Source of the DNA: Piper betle
Lineage: Eukaryota > Streptophyta > Magnoliopsida > Piperales > Piperaceae
Direction of reading: 5' to 3'
Assembly (NCBI GenBank): GCA_033002965.1
Contig: JAURVB010014501.1
Span: 1-64,000, forward strand
DNA: 64,000 bases
Position 1 is the stretch's first letter. Every line of letters begins with the position of its first letter. Of this stretch, positions 12,720 to 24,425 are shown piece by piece. The notes under the pieces are model-generated. The model searched no databases. It was not told the DNA's origin and was given only the letters and a program-made list of their open reading frames with translations. The translations under genes and the position numbers were made by a program.

Positions 12720-13250
12720 TTAGTATGGAGGTAATTCCATATCGCCTGACTCTCACTTTGACGATGAGTAATGGATTCCCATCGGATATTGTGCATTGGT
12801 CGACACACTATTTGCCGGCCCAAAACCTTACCTTGCAATAGTTGATGGCAGCATGGATAAGCAAGGAGGTCGGTTGTTTCAGTTCAAAGAGTATTGCCTC
12901 CGCTGCTAGGAGAAGGTGATTGATTCTCGTTGAGTTGCTTTCTTAGAAGCTTTTATGTTTAATTGCCTTCTTGGGTTTGAAGGAACAATGTCCACTGTTC
13001 CTTCAAACTCCAGGAATCAACTCGACGGAGAACCACCTTCTAATTACGGCGAGACAAATACTCTTTGAACTGAACAACCAACCTCCCACATATCTAGGCC
13101 GCCATCAACCGTTGCAATGCAGAGCTTAGGCCCGACAAATATTATGTCGACCCAGGCACCATGTCCTATAAGAATCCATATATCTTTGTCAAAGCGAGAG
13201 CAGCGTAACATGGAATTACCTCCGCATCGTACCGGAAGGATTGGATATTA
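12720..13250. repeat. Long inverted repeat (foldback), arms ~250 bp
   Basis: The left arm (about 12725-12982) and right arm (about 12990-13245) are reverse complements at moderate identity, with the turn near GAAGGAACAATGTCCACTGT (about 12979-13006). Matched blocks include GTTCAAAGAGTATT, GTTGATGGC, TTGGTCGACA/TGGGTCGACA and GGAGGTAATTCCAT. A transcript would fold into a long imperfect hairpin. The arms look derived from one ancestral segment duplicated in inverted orientation; its source was not identified. Confidence 0.65.
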
Positions 13251-14078
13251 CAGCTCTGTATTCGTCATCAACTCCCTCTGTAGAGGATAGATGATTAAAT
13301 TTCTGGTCCGTCAAACGTTATAATCGTGGCGCAAGGATCATTCTATCATCCTTGATCTCGCATCCCAAATATAGCCATGGAAGCTCTTGTCCACAACCAG
13401 CAACTGCCGCCCCCCCCAGTGGCCACTGTGGAAGCTCTCTGATGACATCTTGATTAGTCATCTGAATTACAGATTTGTGGATTTGCCAACCTTCTAAAAT
13501 AAATGAAACAAAAATAGTAAAGATTTTGCTCAAAGTATAATTAAAATGATTAATTACTCGGCAGTTAAAACTCTACTATAACCAATTTTTTTGTTTAATT
13601 AGATATTATTCCATTATTTTATATATGACTATAAAACTTAATTCTACATCAATATTAATCTTGAAATTTTTAATTATCAAAGTATTAATTTGATGAATTT
13701 ATTTAATTTAAATTATTTATTTACTAATTTAATAATTTTTAATACTAAATTAACATATTTTAAATGATTAAAATATTTTATATTTTGGATTTATTATATA
13801 TAATTTTTGACCAATTTAATCATTGATTAATTGTTTAACCAACAACAAAATAGTGAAACTATAATTACCGTGGAATGTTATAAACTTGGTTAATGTTTTA
13901 AATATAGTAGAAATTTTAAAATAAAGATCAAGCTTTTCTAAAAGGATGACATGCTTTAACTCGCAATTTTAGAAATTAGGATATCATTACCCAAGAAGCA
14001 GGCGATTATTATCAATATATTGTATAAAATATTAATTTTCCTAACAATATAATATTTTACATGTACTAATTTTAGTAA
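13251..14078. other. Intergenic, AT-rich
   Basis: A minus-strand open frame at 13318-13533 contains ELPWLYLGCEI, faintly like F-box/DUF295 proteins, but is too short and isolated to call. The rest is AT-rich with no feature. Confidence 0.4.
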
Positions 14079-14239
14079 GTGGGTTGGGATTTTTTAAATC
14101 CGGTCCGGGTCGGGTTCGGGTCATGCAAAACCCGGTCTGAAGCAAAGTCGACAACGAGGCCACCATCGTCCCGCCACCGCCGTCTTCTCCGATCGCCGGC
14201 GAGCTCAAATTCTTCCAACAACACCGCCCAAATCTCGCC

Positions 14240-14510
14240 ATGTCCCAATTCGGAGCTCCCTCTTTCTCCCTAGGTACTTCGGCCGCGCCGACATTTCGGA
14301 TCTTGCAAAGCGACGACGAAGGCGCCGATTTGGATCATGATGGTTTTGATGTTGGGGGTTGGGGACGTGGAGGCGCAGAATCCGCCGCCTCGATCTCTGA
14401 AGCGGTTGAGGAGGGGGCCGTCGGTTGCCACTCCGTCGTCTGCTCCGCCTCTTATGCAGTCGGTTCCAGGGATGAATGTCGACGAGGGGACTCAGACCTA
14501 AATCAAGCTG
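14240..14510 (+). pseudogene. First exon of an unrecognised gene, frame broken at a G run
   Basis: From the ATG at 14240 the frame reads MSQFGAPSFSLGT... with an acidic stretch SDDEGADLDHDGFDVG. It then continues as a low-complexity frame. One base over, the sequence reads GDVEAQNPPPRSLKRLRRGP and on to MNVDEGTQT before TAA at about 14508. Basic/Pro-rich KRLRRG after an acidic block is protein-like, so I infer one extra G in the GGGGG run at 14354-14358. A GC-rich 5' leader precedes it. No further exons were found, so this is either a stand-alone fragment or a very short gene. The family was not identified. Confidence 0.4.
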
Positions 14511-14518
14511 AGTTGTGA

Positions 14519-15235
14519 CTCTTTGTCTAAGTTTTTGTAACTTATTTATGTGATTTCTGTAGTATATATCCCTCCAAACATGTAATTATGTATCATCATC
14601 TTGTCAACTCAACCAAGTCAGTCAAAACCGCAAATCAATATAAAACTAGAAATGTTCTCGACCTTTGTTTGTATATCATTTGGCAGTGTTGATCTCCTTT
14701 GTTTTTAAAGGCTTATTTTAACAGAAAATTTCAATAACGTCTATTTGCTATTCTGTTGTTACGAATGAATGGCATGTTTACGAGGTGTACTGCTTTGAAA
14801 TTCTCAAAATGGGTCGATCTTTTTCTAATGATATTTACAAGGGAGGTATGTTTCCGTCAATATTTATACATTGTCAATCTCATGCCCGGATAAAAGAGGA
14901 GTATTGGTGTCAAAAATAATATCCAACAATTAAAATTTTATCATTTATAATTACATAGATCTTAGCATTTATATCTTTGACTCAGTAAAAAGAAAAAGGT
15001 ATATATATATGATCTTGTTTGCTCTTCAACAAACTTTTTTTAGCACACCAGTAAATTGTTGATGCTACATATTTGTCAACATATGATTGTCATGACACTC
15101 CACTTGTGGACTTTGTCAACAAAATCAAACCAGGGCAGGTCCACCTGGCCCCTAGATGTCATATGAATAATTGTTATCGGATAGCCATTTGGGGTAAGGT
15201 ATTTATTTTTATTTAGGTTGTGTATATCTATGATA
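14519..15235. other. Intergenic region
   Basis: Looks like the 3' flank of the fragment at 14.2 kb, then AT-rich sequence; nothing recognised. Confidence 0.4.
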
Positions 15236-15960
15236 CACTAATCGGCCGATTTAAATTGGATCGGCATTGTGCCGATTCGATTTCGGGGCCGACTCGATCG
15301 GCCCCAAATCGGCCTCGAAATCGGCCGAGTTCCGCTCCCCCACGCCGCCGCCGCCCGTTCGCCCGCCGCCGCCCGTTCGCCCGCCGCCGCCCCGTTTCCA
15401 CCCTCTGCCATGCTCCCCGACTCCGGGCTCGCCGCCGACCGGGCTACCGACCTCGCAGCCGACCTCACAACGTCGCCGCCGACGTGTGGCCGGACCAAAT
15501 TGGGCTGTTACGCACGAATCGCCGCCGACTCGCTGCCGGCTGCAGGCCACCGACTGTTCATCCGACCGGGCTGCCGACATCCTCCGACATTGCCGCCGCG
15601 AGACTCGCCGCCGACTAGGCCGGCGGCGGGGGGGGGTAAAGAGTGGCATTCTCGTAATTAAAAGTTGACTCGAGTCTAACTCGAGTCAAAAATAATAATT
15701 AATTCTAAATAATTTAAAAAATCTTAAAAAATATTTAAAAATATCAGAAACTATAATACACAGAATAATATCAAAATAACACCAATACCCAATTTTAATA
15801 TATTTATATTATAAATTGTCAAATTATTATATATGACAGATTAAATTAATTTGGACCGATTCAACTGAACCGATTCTTAGCCGATTCAGACCGATTCCGA
15901 TTCCGATTCCAACTTCCTGAAAAACCGATTTCGATTCCGATTCCGATTTATGCAACCATG
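15236..15960. repeat. GC-rich repeat with LTR-family fragment and CCGATT hexamers
   Basis: Begins with AATCGGCCGATTTAAATTGG and other CGGCC-rich words, passes through Pro/Arg-coding low-complexity GC-rich sequence (15330-15640), and ends in degenerate CCGATT hexamers (15855-15950). The piece at about 15645-15790 (CTCGAGTCAAAAATAATAAT...) matches, on the minus strand, the 5' part of the 2.9 kb elements at 20.7 and 34.7 kb. Overlapping open frames on both strands here reflect base composition, not genes. Confidence 0.5.
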
Positions 15961-16276
15961 GTGGTGTGTATATATATATATATAAAAACATGGATTATTT
16001 GTTAAAAATTAGCTACGTTGCTATTAATTTTTTTATAAAAAGTGTATATTTTATTCCCCTAAAAAAATAGAATCCACACATAAAGAATCCAGATTGCTGG
16101 CCCTACAAGTATACAAATAGTGTGTCCCCAATTCTCTGCTCCGTGCCTCTTATGTCTTGTCTCCTTGTCTTGACTAGAAAAAAAACGTGGAAAATATAAT
16201 ATTCTGTTGTTCACATGTTTCTTCTATTTTCCCCCTTAAAAATAATTTATTGTCAGCTAATTTATTTACGAGTTTG

Positions 16277-16316
<40 letters not shown>

Positions 16317-16743
16317 AATTGTTGCTATTAGTCCAATGGCAACTTTGGACTTTGCCTAATATACTTAAAAAAGAACTTCTTCATTTTAAACACTTAAATT
16401 GAGCTCATCAATTTATACAAGTCCTCAATATTTATCTCTAGGAAGCTTTTGATGTCATGCAATAGTCAATTATATAAAAAATACCAAAGTTGTTCATTAA
16501 AATTTTACATAAAGTTGAATGGATGCGGATATATTTCTAGATTAAGATAAACATGGCTGTTTGACTCAAAATGGGTGAAGGAAAAGACAATTACATCTTA
16601 ATCGCTTTATACATTTTTTATATTTATTTATCTTGTTATTTCTCATTTAACTTTCATCAAGAAAACCTTCTTAAATTATACTTATATATATATATATTTA
16701 AACTTTACCTTTTAACAATGAATTTGTTTTTTTAACTCAATTT

Positions 16744-16774
<31 letters not shown>

Positions 16775-17150
16775 AAATTAAGTTCTGATTAAAAGTAGAA
16801 TATCGAGCTAAATAAAATATTAAAAAATAAAAAATAGTAAATTATATTATGAGAATTTATTGAGTCAAGAGTACATCTCTATTATCTGCTGAATCTTGAT
16901 TAGTTAACATAAAAGAATTATTTATTTTCCTAATAATTATGGAAATTAAAAAAGTTTTTCCTTTTTTTGGAAATAAAAAAATCAAAGTCGTCGCCCAATC
17001 TTCCAAGTTCCACTTACTTCGGTAGAGCAGATAATACCCGCCACTTCTTCCCCGCCGCCGGCGACCAATTACCTTCTCCTCGCCGGAGCACCATCGCCGG
17101 AGCAGTCCCAGCTCTGATCAGTCCTCCACACTCCACACCATCGTATATAC
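15961..17150. other. AT-rich upstream region of LPAT with microsatellites
   Basis: No gene. (TA)n tracts occur at about 15968-15984, 16281-16312, 16683-16697 and 16745-16771. Confidence 0.55.
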
Positions 17151-17151
17151 G

Positions 17152-17152
17152 T

Positions 17153-17183
<31 letters not shown>
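17152..17183 (+). repeat. (CA)n(TA)n microsatellite in the LPAT leader
   Basis: A compound dinucleotide run about 60 bases before the ATG at 17243, so it lies in the likely 5' UTR or core promoter and could vary in length between alleles. Confidence 0.7.
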
Positions 17184-17242
17184 GCAGTGGTAGTATTCTT
17201 GGCAAGTCAAGCGGCGGCTGCGGTGGCGGTTGAGCACTAGCG

Positions 17243-19544
17243 ATGGAGACCTCGGTGTCCAACATGGTCATCCGAAACCGACGGCTGGGCGTGGAAGCCG
17301 GCTACTTGGCCAGGGTCGGGAAGTCGTCGGAGAAGTCGACGTGGGCGGCGAGGCATGCGGCCATGGGGAAGGAGGCGGAGGTCGGCGGCGGCGGGAGTTC
17401 GCCGTCGACGACGGCGGCTGGGTTTCCGGCGCCGTCGCCGGCGTCAGGATCGTCACTTGCTTCTTGACGATGATGGTGACGACGTTCGTGTGGGCCGTCG
17501 TCATGGTCGTCCTTCTACCCTGGCCATATGCTCGGGTTAGGCAGGGGAATGTGTATGGTCATGTCACCGGCCGCCTCCTGGTTATACCAGCTTCTTCCTC
17601 CTCCTTCTTCTCAATTATTCTGTTTTTCTGTTTGATTCTTGTTTTTGGATTGGTATTTTTATTGAATAGAGGAGTTGTTACCTTGCTGTTTGCGTTAATC
17701 TGAACTCTTTTGGTTCTTGTTTTGAGATTGGAATTTGCATTTCAATCTTAGCTTGCTAACAGGGTAGTTTACCACCTCCCTCCTTCCTCTAATCTGAGCT
17801 TCTTTTTTCTCAATTTGGTATTTGCATTTCCATCTAAAATGTCTAAATCTTTTAGATGGCTTCCATGCTTCTCCTTGTTTGTAACCTTCGTATGTTACCC
17901 AATTGCAAACTAGATCAATTTACCATTGAAATGAGAATAAAAAGGCCTACAGAGTTTAGATCATCTTAGTTGTGCTACTTTCTTAAGCTGTCAATAGACT
18001 CTGTTTTTTCTTCACGTTGTTTTTGTTTTTTGCAAATTTTCACATGTTCAATAGTTGTTGTTCTTGTTGTTTAGGTGGCCAGTGTCGAAGAACGTGTAAA
18101 ATTATCTTCCTCTCCTTCTATTCTAGTTTTTGAGATTGTCATTTGCAAATCCATGTTACTTTTGGCCATTCAAAGGGCAGTTGTCACCAGCTTCCTCCTT
18201 CCTCTTATCTGAGCTTGTTTTGAGATTGGTATTTGCATGTCTATCTAAATGCCAGTAGCTGTTTTAGATAGCTTCCATCTTCGTTTTTTTGTCTTACACA
18301 ATTGCAAACTAAATCTCTTGGCAAATGGTATTTAAAAGATTGAGAAAGTTGAGGTCATCTTTGATTATCTCAGTTTTTCTAGTTGTCAATAGGCCTTTGT
18401 TTATTCTCTTTGTATTTGTTTTCTGCAGTTAGCTTCATGTTCAATGGTTTCCTTTCTTGTTGTACCAACTTTTGCGGCTTAATGAATTGCATATTGTTCA
18501 TGTCTCTGATAATTTGATTCTGACAACAGATGTGGATCCTTGGAAATCCTATTAAAATTGAAGGTGCCGAATACTCTAATACGAAGGCTATCTACATCAG
18601 CAATCATGCATCTCCTCTTGACATCTTCCTCATCATGTGGTTAACTCCCACCGGAACAGTGGGCATTGCCAAAAAGGAGGTGAACTCTTTGTTTATCCTT
18701 GTACATGCCAAAGACTAACTAGCTCGTTTTTTGTATTGTCATCCTTCATTTGTTATAATTTGTGGAATGATGGGAAGGACTGTTGATTTGTTTCAGAGAT
18801 AATTTAGTTTCTCTTGTGAGTTTCAGATCATATGGTACCCTTTGTTTGGGCAACTTTATGTTTTGGCAAACCACCTTCGCATAGACCGTTCTAACCCAAT
18901 GGCTGCTATTGAATCTGTGAAAGCGGTACTAATTCTCACCCGCACCAGTTATTGTAAACTATACCTTGCTCATTCTCTGATTGAAAATGTTGAAGTTTGC
19001 AGGCTGCTCGTGCAATTGTTGAAAACAATTTATCCCTCATAATTTTCCCGGAAGGCACTCGCTCTGGAAATGGAAGGCTCCTTCCTTTCAAGAAGGTAAC
19101 AACCCCATATTTCAAAACAACGAACTTAAATCGACGAAACAAAGAGAAAATATTTTTTGGGTTTTTCCTGCACTTAATGATCCATTGTTGTGCACGATTT
19201 AGATGGTTTGTAGCTGCTACAGATTCATATATCTGGACAACCATTTTATCCATTTTGTTGGCTGCCAATGCGGTTCAAATCATGTGTGACATTTTTTTCA
19301 GGGATTTGTACATATAGCGTTGCAGTCAGGTTTACCAATAGTACCAATGGTGCTCACCGGCACTCACTTGGCATGGAGGAAAGGAAGTTTGCATGTAAGA
19401 CCTGCGCCTCTTACTGTCAAGTATCTTCCTCCTATAAAAACCCAAGATTGGACAGATGATAAAGTCGATGCATATGTGAAGATGGTGCATTCCTTGTATG
19501 TTGAAGAACTGCCCGAGTCTCAGAAACCCCTTACCTCAATTTAA
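17243..19544 (+). CDS. LPAT: 1-acyl-sn-glycerol-3-phosphate acyltransferase, class like coconut/Limnanthes LPAAT
   Basis: Acylates lysophosphatidic acid to phosphatidic acid in glycerolipid assembly, expected in the ER membrane. Exons: 17243-17580, 18530-18679, 18827-18925, 19003-19095, 19302-19544, all with GT-AG borders at codon boundaries. The implied length is about 307 residues, close to the ~308 of coconut LPAAT. Motifs: transmembrane region VTCFLTMMVTTFVW; LLPWPYARVRQGN; the catalytic H-X4-D box NHASPLD (about residue 138); WYPLFGQLYVLANHLRIDR; the acceptor motif FPEGTRS (about 211); and IVPMVLTGTHLAW. Anomaly: the ATG at 17243 is in a different frame from the conserved part of exon 1, which has no ATG of its own after the stop at 17191. 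One base missing from the GGG run at 17393-17395 would join them. This may be a sequencing error or an inactivating frameshift. Confidence 0.85.
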
Positions 19545-19976
19545 AGAAAGAGACAACACAATTACAAATTTACAACCATGGATTGGTTTTGAGTAAATTG
19601 CTGTCTGCTGTATTCTCTTGTTAATGAGAAGTAGGAAGTCTCAAGTTTCTGCAACTCTTGACTTCTGATGAGGCAAAGAACGTAGAAGATAGAACTGTTG
19701 ATGCCATACTAGAGATGTTATTTAATCACCTCAATGTACCAATGTCAAGTTGGTAGTAAACAGTCCTAGTTGGTTTTTCTGGTCCAACGTATGAGGAACA
19801 AAAGTTCTATCTTCCCCTCCCTCCGTTTATTACAGTTTCTGAACGTCATGACATCTGGAGCCAATAAATCCGAGTGTATGAAAAATCACATTTATATCGC
19901 TCTACAAAGCTTCTTACTTACTGCGGGGTCCATGTATTATAAATAAATTTGAATAGAATTACGTATTAAATTTATC

Positions 19977-20096
19977 TTCCATATATAATCTCATATATTA
20001 ATTTAATAATAAATTAATGGTTATCTTATTAATAAGTTCCATATATAACCTCACATATTAATTTAATTATAAATTAATGGTTATCTTATTAATAAG
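19977..20096. repeat. Tandem duplication, 2 x 60 bp
   Basis: Units 19977-20036 and 20037-20096 both begin TTCCATATATAA and end TTATCTTATTAATAAG, differing at only a few bases. Confidence 0.85.
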
Positions 20097-20227
20097 TCTC
20101 TTTATGTGATCTGTTACCCTATTTAATTCAATTAGCTTATAAAAATATCAATTAATTAAAATATAAAGGTTTTACATGTGTAGATGCCGGCATACTTATG
20201 TTTAATTTATTATGATGGGCTAAATCT

Positions 20228-20285
20228 GTCTTTCTATCTATCTATCTCTTAATAATCTATCTATTGATCTATCTATCTATCTATT
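20228..20285. repeat. (CTAT)n microsatellite, interrupted
   Basis: Repeated CTATCTAT words broken once by CTTAATAAT and once by TGAT. Confidence 0.7.
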
Positions 20286-20700
20286 AATAATATAAAAAAT
20301 GGATTTTTTCGCATGGTAAGTCTTAAATTTTTAGAGATTTTTTCTTGAATTTAAAGAATTTTACAAGGAAAACTATGACCGTTAGATTATTATATTAGAT
20401 ATATTAGATTCCTAATTTAAATATAACTATGAATTATCACTCTTATTCCATAAACATATATTTGGTAGAAGTGGACTTACCCCTCAACACATCCCAAAAA
20501 TAAATTGCTAATTAATAAAAATCAATATTTTTGCCTTGACTTATCATAAATTTATAATTTATAATTTTTTTAAAATTAACTAAACCAAATCAAAATAAAT
20601 TAGACATGAAATTCGTGCAATGAATGAACGGATTATCATGTTAGAAATAAGGGAAGTTATAGAGTCTCACGAATATAAAAAAAGAAATCTATATAAATGG

Positions 20701-23562
20701 TGTAAAACCCGTGACTCGAGTCAGGGTTTTACGTTACCGAACCAGTCGGTTCGACCGTTGGTTCGAGTCGAGTCAGTTTCATGAACCGCGTGCTGAGTCG
20801 AGGCCAGCCGTGAGTTATGAGCGATGAGAGTCAGGTGTACCTGAATATATGATGATAACGTCGAGAAGATGGTGAGAAATGAGTTATCAGAATATATGAA
20901 AGTATGCAGTATTTTTTCTTTTTATATGTTTGATCGGAGAAATAGTTTTAGGCCGAATAACGCGTTAGGACGCGTTGGATTATATTCGGGTGGGTTATTA
21001 GTTATAGAGCATGCCATTTGGATGTTGTTGTGTTTGTTTTATTTTATGGAATTTTTCCATATTTTTCTAGATTTTTTTAGAATTTATTACGAACTAGTTA
21101 TTATTTTGACTCGAGTAGGAATCGAGTCAATACTTAATTACGAAACTGCCATTGAGGGTATTTTTCTCCCTCCCGACCCTTCTTCACCCAAACCCTCGCC
21201 GCCACTGTTGTGTGCTACCGCCGCCGCCGACGCCGTGCTGCCGCCGATCGACGCCGCCCCGCCTTGCCGTGCCGTCGCCGTGCCGCCACGACCAACCCCG
21301 GCCAGCGATCGCCTGCCAGCGCGCCGCCGCGACTCCACGAGGCCGCCTCGGCCGTCGCCACTTCGGGCCGGATTCCACCGCCGTCCGGGCCGCTCCGCCG
21401 CCGCTGTGACCCTGACGACCACCCTCTCGCCGTCGCCGACGTTTCCCCCATCATCCCGACCGCCGTCGAGGCCGGCCGCAGCCCCGATCGGAGCACACCG
21501 CCGCCGCCACCCATTTTCGACGCCGCCGCCGACGGCCATCGCCGCCCCGGCTGCTTTGTTTGACACCGCCATTGGACCAAGCTCGTCGAGCTGGTGCCGA
21601 TAGACCCCCTGATTGCCCCGTCCCGAATCATTGCCGGAAAACCGCCGGAATCCGCCGGAAAACCGCCGACACTCGCCGGAAAACCGCCAGAACCGCCGGA
21701 AAATTGGATTCGTGGGAAATTCGCCGGATCATCCGCCGAACGCACCTGGTCCAATCTGATCGGACTTCGGACGCCGCTAGGTGCCGAATTCGAGTTTCGA
21801 GCCACGAAACGGAAACCCTAGCCGTCGCCGATTTTCGACGACGCGAGGTATAATTTATTTTAATTTAATTATTTAAAAATATTGATTATTAGAATTGCAT
21901 GCCAGGATTTGTGTGTGTGTTATAAATATATATTTAAATGTAGGTTTGATTAAGAATAGAAATATGAAATTGTTTGGTTGAGTGGTGTTAAAAATGGAGG
22001 CTAAGAAACAAATTAGGGTAACTAGGTAATGATCATGATCTAATGCAAATTAGCCTAAGTAGGCTTGCTAGAATTGATATAGGTTGATGTGTGTTGACTG
22101 ATGCGCGATTGTGTTGATTGTGTGCGCATGCTATAGGATGTGTGATTCATCATGCGGGCGTTAGTTTTTAGCTTGATTGTGTAGGTACGGTGTAGGAGCT
22201 CGCCGCCTAGGCGCGTGGACCCGTTTGGAGCTTCTACCAGGTCCGTTTAGGACTCGTTCTCTGATTTACGCTATTCTATTGTGTATTTGATTTATCATGT
22301 GCAGGACGAGTTAAGTGGCGTTTTATCGGATCCCACTTAACTCGGGCCATTTAGCCAACAATTTTCCGGATTAATAACCCTCGAGGATGAGATCCCTCGA
22401 GTTTGTTTTCGAACTTCAGATCCAGCTCACGTTGCCTTCGGGCCTATTGTATAAATCCCAACCCAGACCTATATATATGTATAGTTTTCGCGTTTTCAGT
22501 GAGAGATTGAATGAGGGAAATCCGACTACCGTGCTACGCGAGCGGGCACGTGTGTGTCGATAGTGGGCTCTGGAATGGTGTGCGGGCCGTTTCATTCCCG
22601 AGGGATCCTGACAACTCCACCTTTGAGTTCCTCAAACCCGGAGAAGTGTGGAGGTTCACGGGTACTGCATTGCAGCGCATGTCTAGACTTGTGGTTTCAA
22701 AGGGTACTGAAGGCGACTGCCTGAGAGTACTCGGCCTTCGTGCTCAAGGCCAGGAGTAATATGGAAGGTGCAGAGGGCGGAAAGGAATGAGATTTGATGC
22801 GAGAAGCGATAGAGAAATGGCCGAGGCATGAGAATGTGAAAGATAGGGGGACGCTGTCGACCCGAGGGCGACGGCTCCCGTATGTGCCCTGATGAGAGTT
22901 CTTGAGGAAGTATATGGTTTTCATTCAACAGGAGAGTTTGCTCTCCTGTGCCAGATTGATATTAGTTATTTTCCGGGCCGGTAACACTCGTTACTGACGG
23001 TTTTTCTATATATATGTAGGTGAGAAATGCGAGGGATGAAAGCTGTCGGGACTGCGGAGGAGCAGCACGGAACCGCGCACACATGTACCTGCCGCGTGTA
23101 ATCTATAATGACGGTGTGTTATTGCTACGTGAATGATAATTTTGATGTGTTTGTTTAGATAAATTGCTTGATATGAAATGAATGGATAAATGTGAATGAG
23201 TAGTGAGTTTGGAGTTCAGGCTCGGTTCAATTGAAACGAAAGAGATAATGATGAATGCTACGGTAGATTATCATGTTTTATCGTATTTTGATAAAATATT
23301 TATATACCCTTGTTGTGGATAATTTTTAATTAAAATTTTCTTGCCGTTGCATGGTTTTGTTTTGCTTGCACATCATAGCATGCATGTAGGACTACGTTAG
23401 AACCCACGCATCCCATCCATGCATTTCATGTTTGCATCTCCATCTTGAGACACCGAGGGCAGATCCGGGTCGGCTTAACCGAACCCAGTAGATTAGCGAA
23501 CGGTTCGGTCGCCGGTGACATTTCCGGGTCGGTTCACGGGTGAGCCGAAACGGGGTGTTACA
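20701..23562 (+). mobile_element. Solo-LTR-like element, copy A, 2862 bp, TSD AATGG
   Basis: Starts TGTAAAACCC and ends GGGGTGTTACA, i.e. 5'-TG...CA-3' with imperfectly mirrored ends, and is flanked by AATGG at 20696-20700 and 23563-23567. TG/CA ends with a 5-bp target duplication are diagnostic of LTR-retrotransposon integration. No gag/pol was seen inside, so a solo LTR or a non-autonomous derivative is likely. A TATA-like CTATATATATGTATAG at about 22470 would be the LTR promoter and is conserved in the other two copies. The interior 21170-21840 is GC-rich with CCGCCGGAAAA short repeats (about 21634-21702). The long ORFs there are composition artefacts. Confidence 0.85.
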
Positions 23563-23567
23563 AATGG

Positions 23568-24050
23568 TCATGACCCCAAATTAGATGTAAGACTTCTTTT
23601 TTATCATCCCATGGGACCATGTATAATAATTTGGAAGATTCATACTCTTCATATTAGAATACAATTTTTTCAAGATTTAGGTATGTTTCTTTTGGATAAC
23701 ATTATTAATTATAATTTATATTCAAGTATTGTTGTGTATATTATTTATGTAGATTTAATAAATTTTATTTTTATCATATGCATGTAAAAATGATAAAAAT
23801 TTTAATTAATTTTTCATGTGTTTAAAAATAATTATTTAAATTAAGTAAGAATCTTAATTAAATCAACTAAAGATGTCTACTTAGAGTCCAATTATATTTA
23901 ATATTCTTTTGAATAACTAAAAACAAATAAAAAACTCTTAGATAAAAATAAAACATTAAATTTTTGTTATACATTAAAATTATTATAATTTGTATTATTA
24001 TCTTTAAAAAAGATATTCATTAAGCCCGTGCATTATACGTGATTACGACT

Positions 24051-24121
<71 letters not shown>

Positions 24122-24150
24122 ATTAACACTTGACTAGTCACTAGGTTGCT
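23568..24150. other. AT-rich intergenic with long (TA)n
   Basis: Nothing coding. A pure (TA)33 tract lies at about 24053-24118. Confidence 0.6.
24053..24118. repeat. (TA)33 microsatellite
   Basis: About 66 bases of uninterrupted TA, the longest pure run in the window; likely hypervariable and cruciform-prone. Confidence 0.9.
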
Positions 24151-24174
24151 CTATGCGATCTATACCCAGAAAAG

Positions 24175-24425
24175 ATTGCTCCAGTCAGATGGCCTTCTCC
24201 GTCCTTAGGAAGCAAAGGACATCGAAGGGGGAAGAGGGAGGATGTGAGTCGGGTAGCAGGAGAGTGGTGTGTTGCAAACTTACTATCCATAAATATTTTA
24301 TTCCTATGCAGAGGATATTTAAGGGGAACCAAGAGATATAATTAAGGGGAAGGGGAAAGATGTGAGTCATGGAAAGGGAAGGGGATAGAAGCGAGTTGGG
24401 TAGCAGGAGATGGTGTGTTTCATCT
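24175..24425. repeat. Dispersed repeat copy 1 (GGGTAGCAGGAGA family)
   Basis: Part 24309-24425 (AGGATATTTAAGGGGAACCA ... GAGTTGGGTAGCAGGAGATG ... GTGTGTTTCA) recurs almost unchanged at about 29428-29538. The first part holds a related degenerate version. Confidence 0.7.

Larger units (their letters stand above)
19545..20695. other. Intergenic with tandem repeats
   Basis: LPAT 3' UTR, then AT-rich sequence. Contains a 60-bp tandem duplication and a CTAT tetranucleotide tract; no gene seen. Confidence 0.55.

Noticed and set aside
13318..13533. Possible F-box/DUF295 gene fragment, minus strand
   Set aside because: Only a PWL-type motif is suggestive; no F-box and no continuous domain.
15220..15668. 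Five overlapping frames of 86-133 residues
   Set aside because: Composition artefact in a GC-rich repeat; translations are Pro/Arg repeats on both strands.
20869..21853. A 244-residue plus frame and a 196-residue minus frame
   Set aside because: They lie inside LTR-like copy A, and the homologous regions of copies B and C do not preserve the frames.
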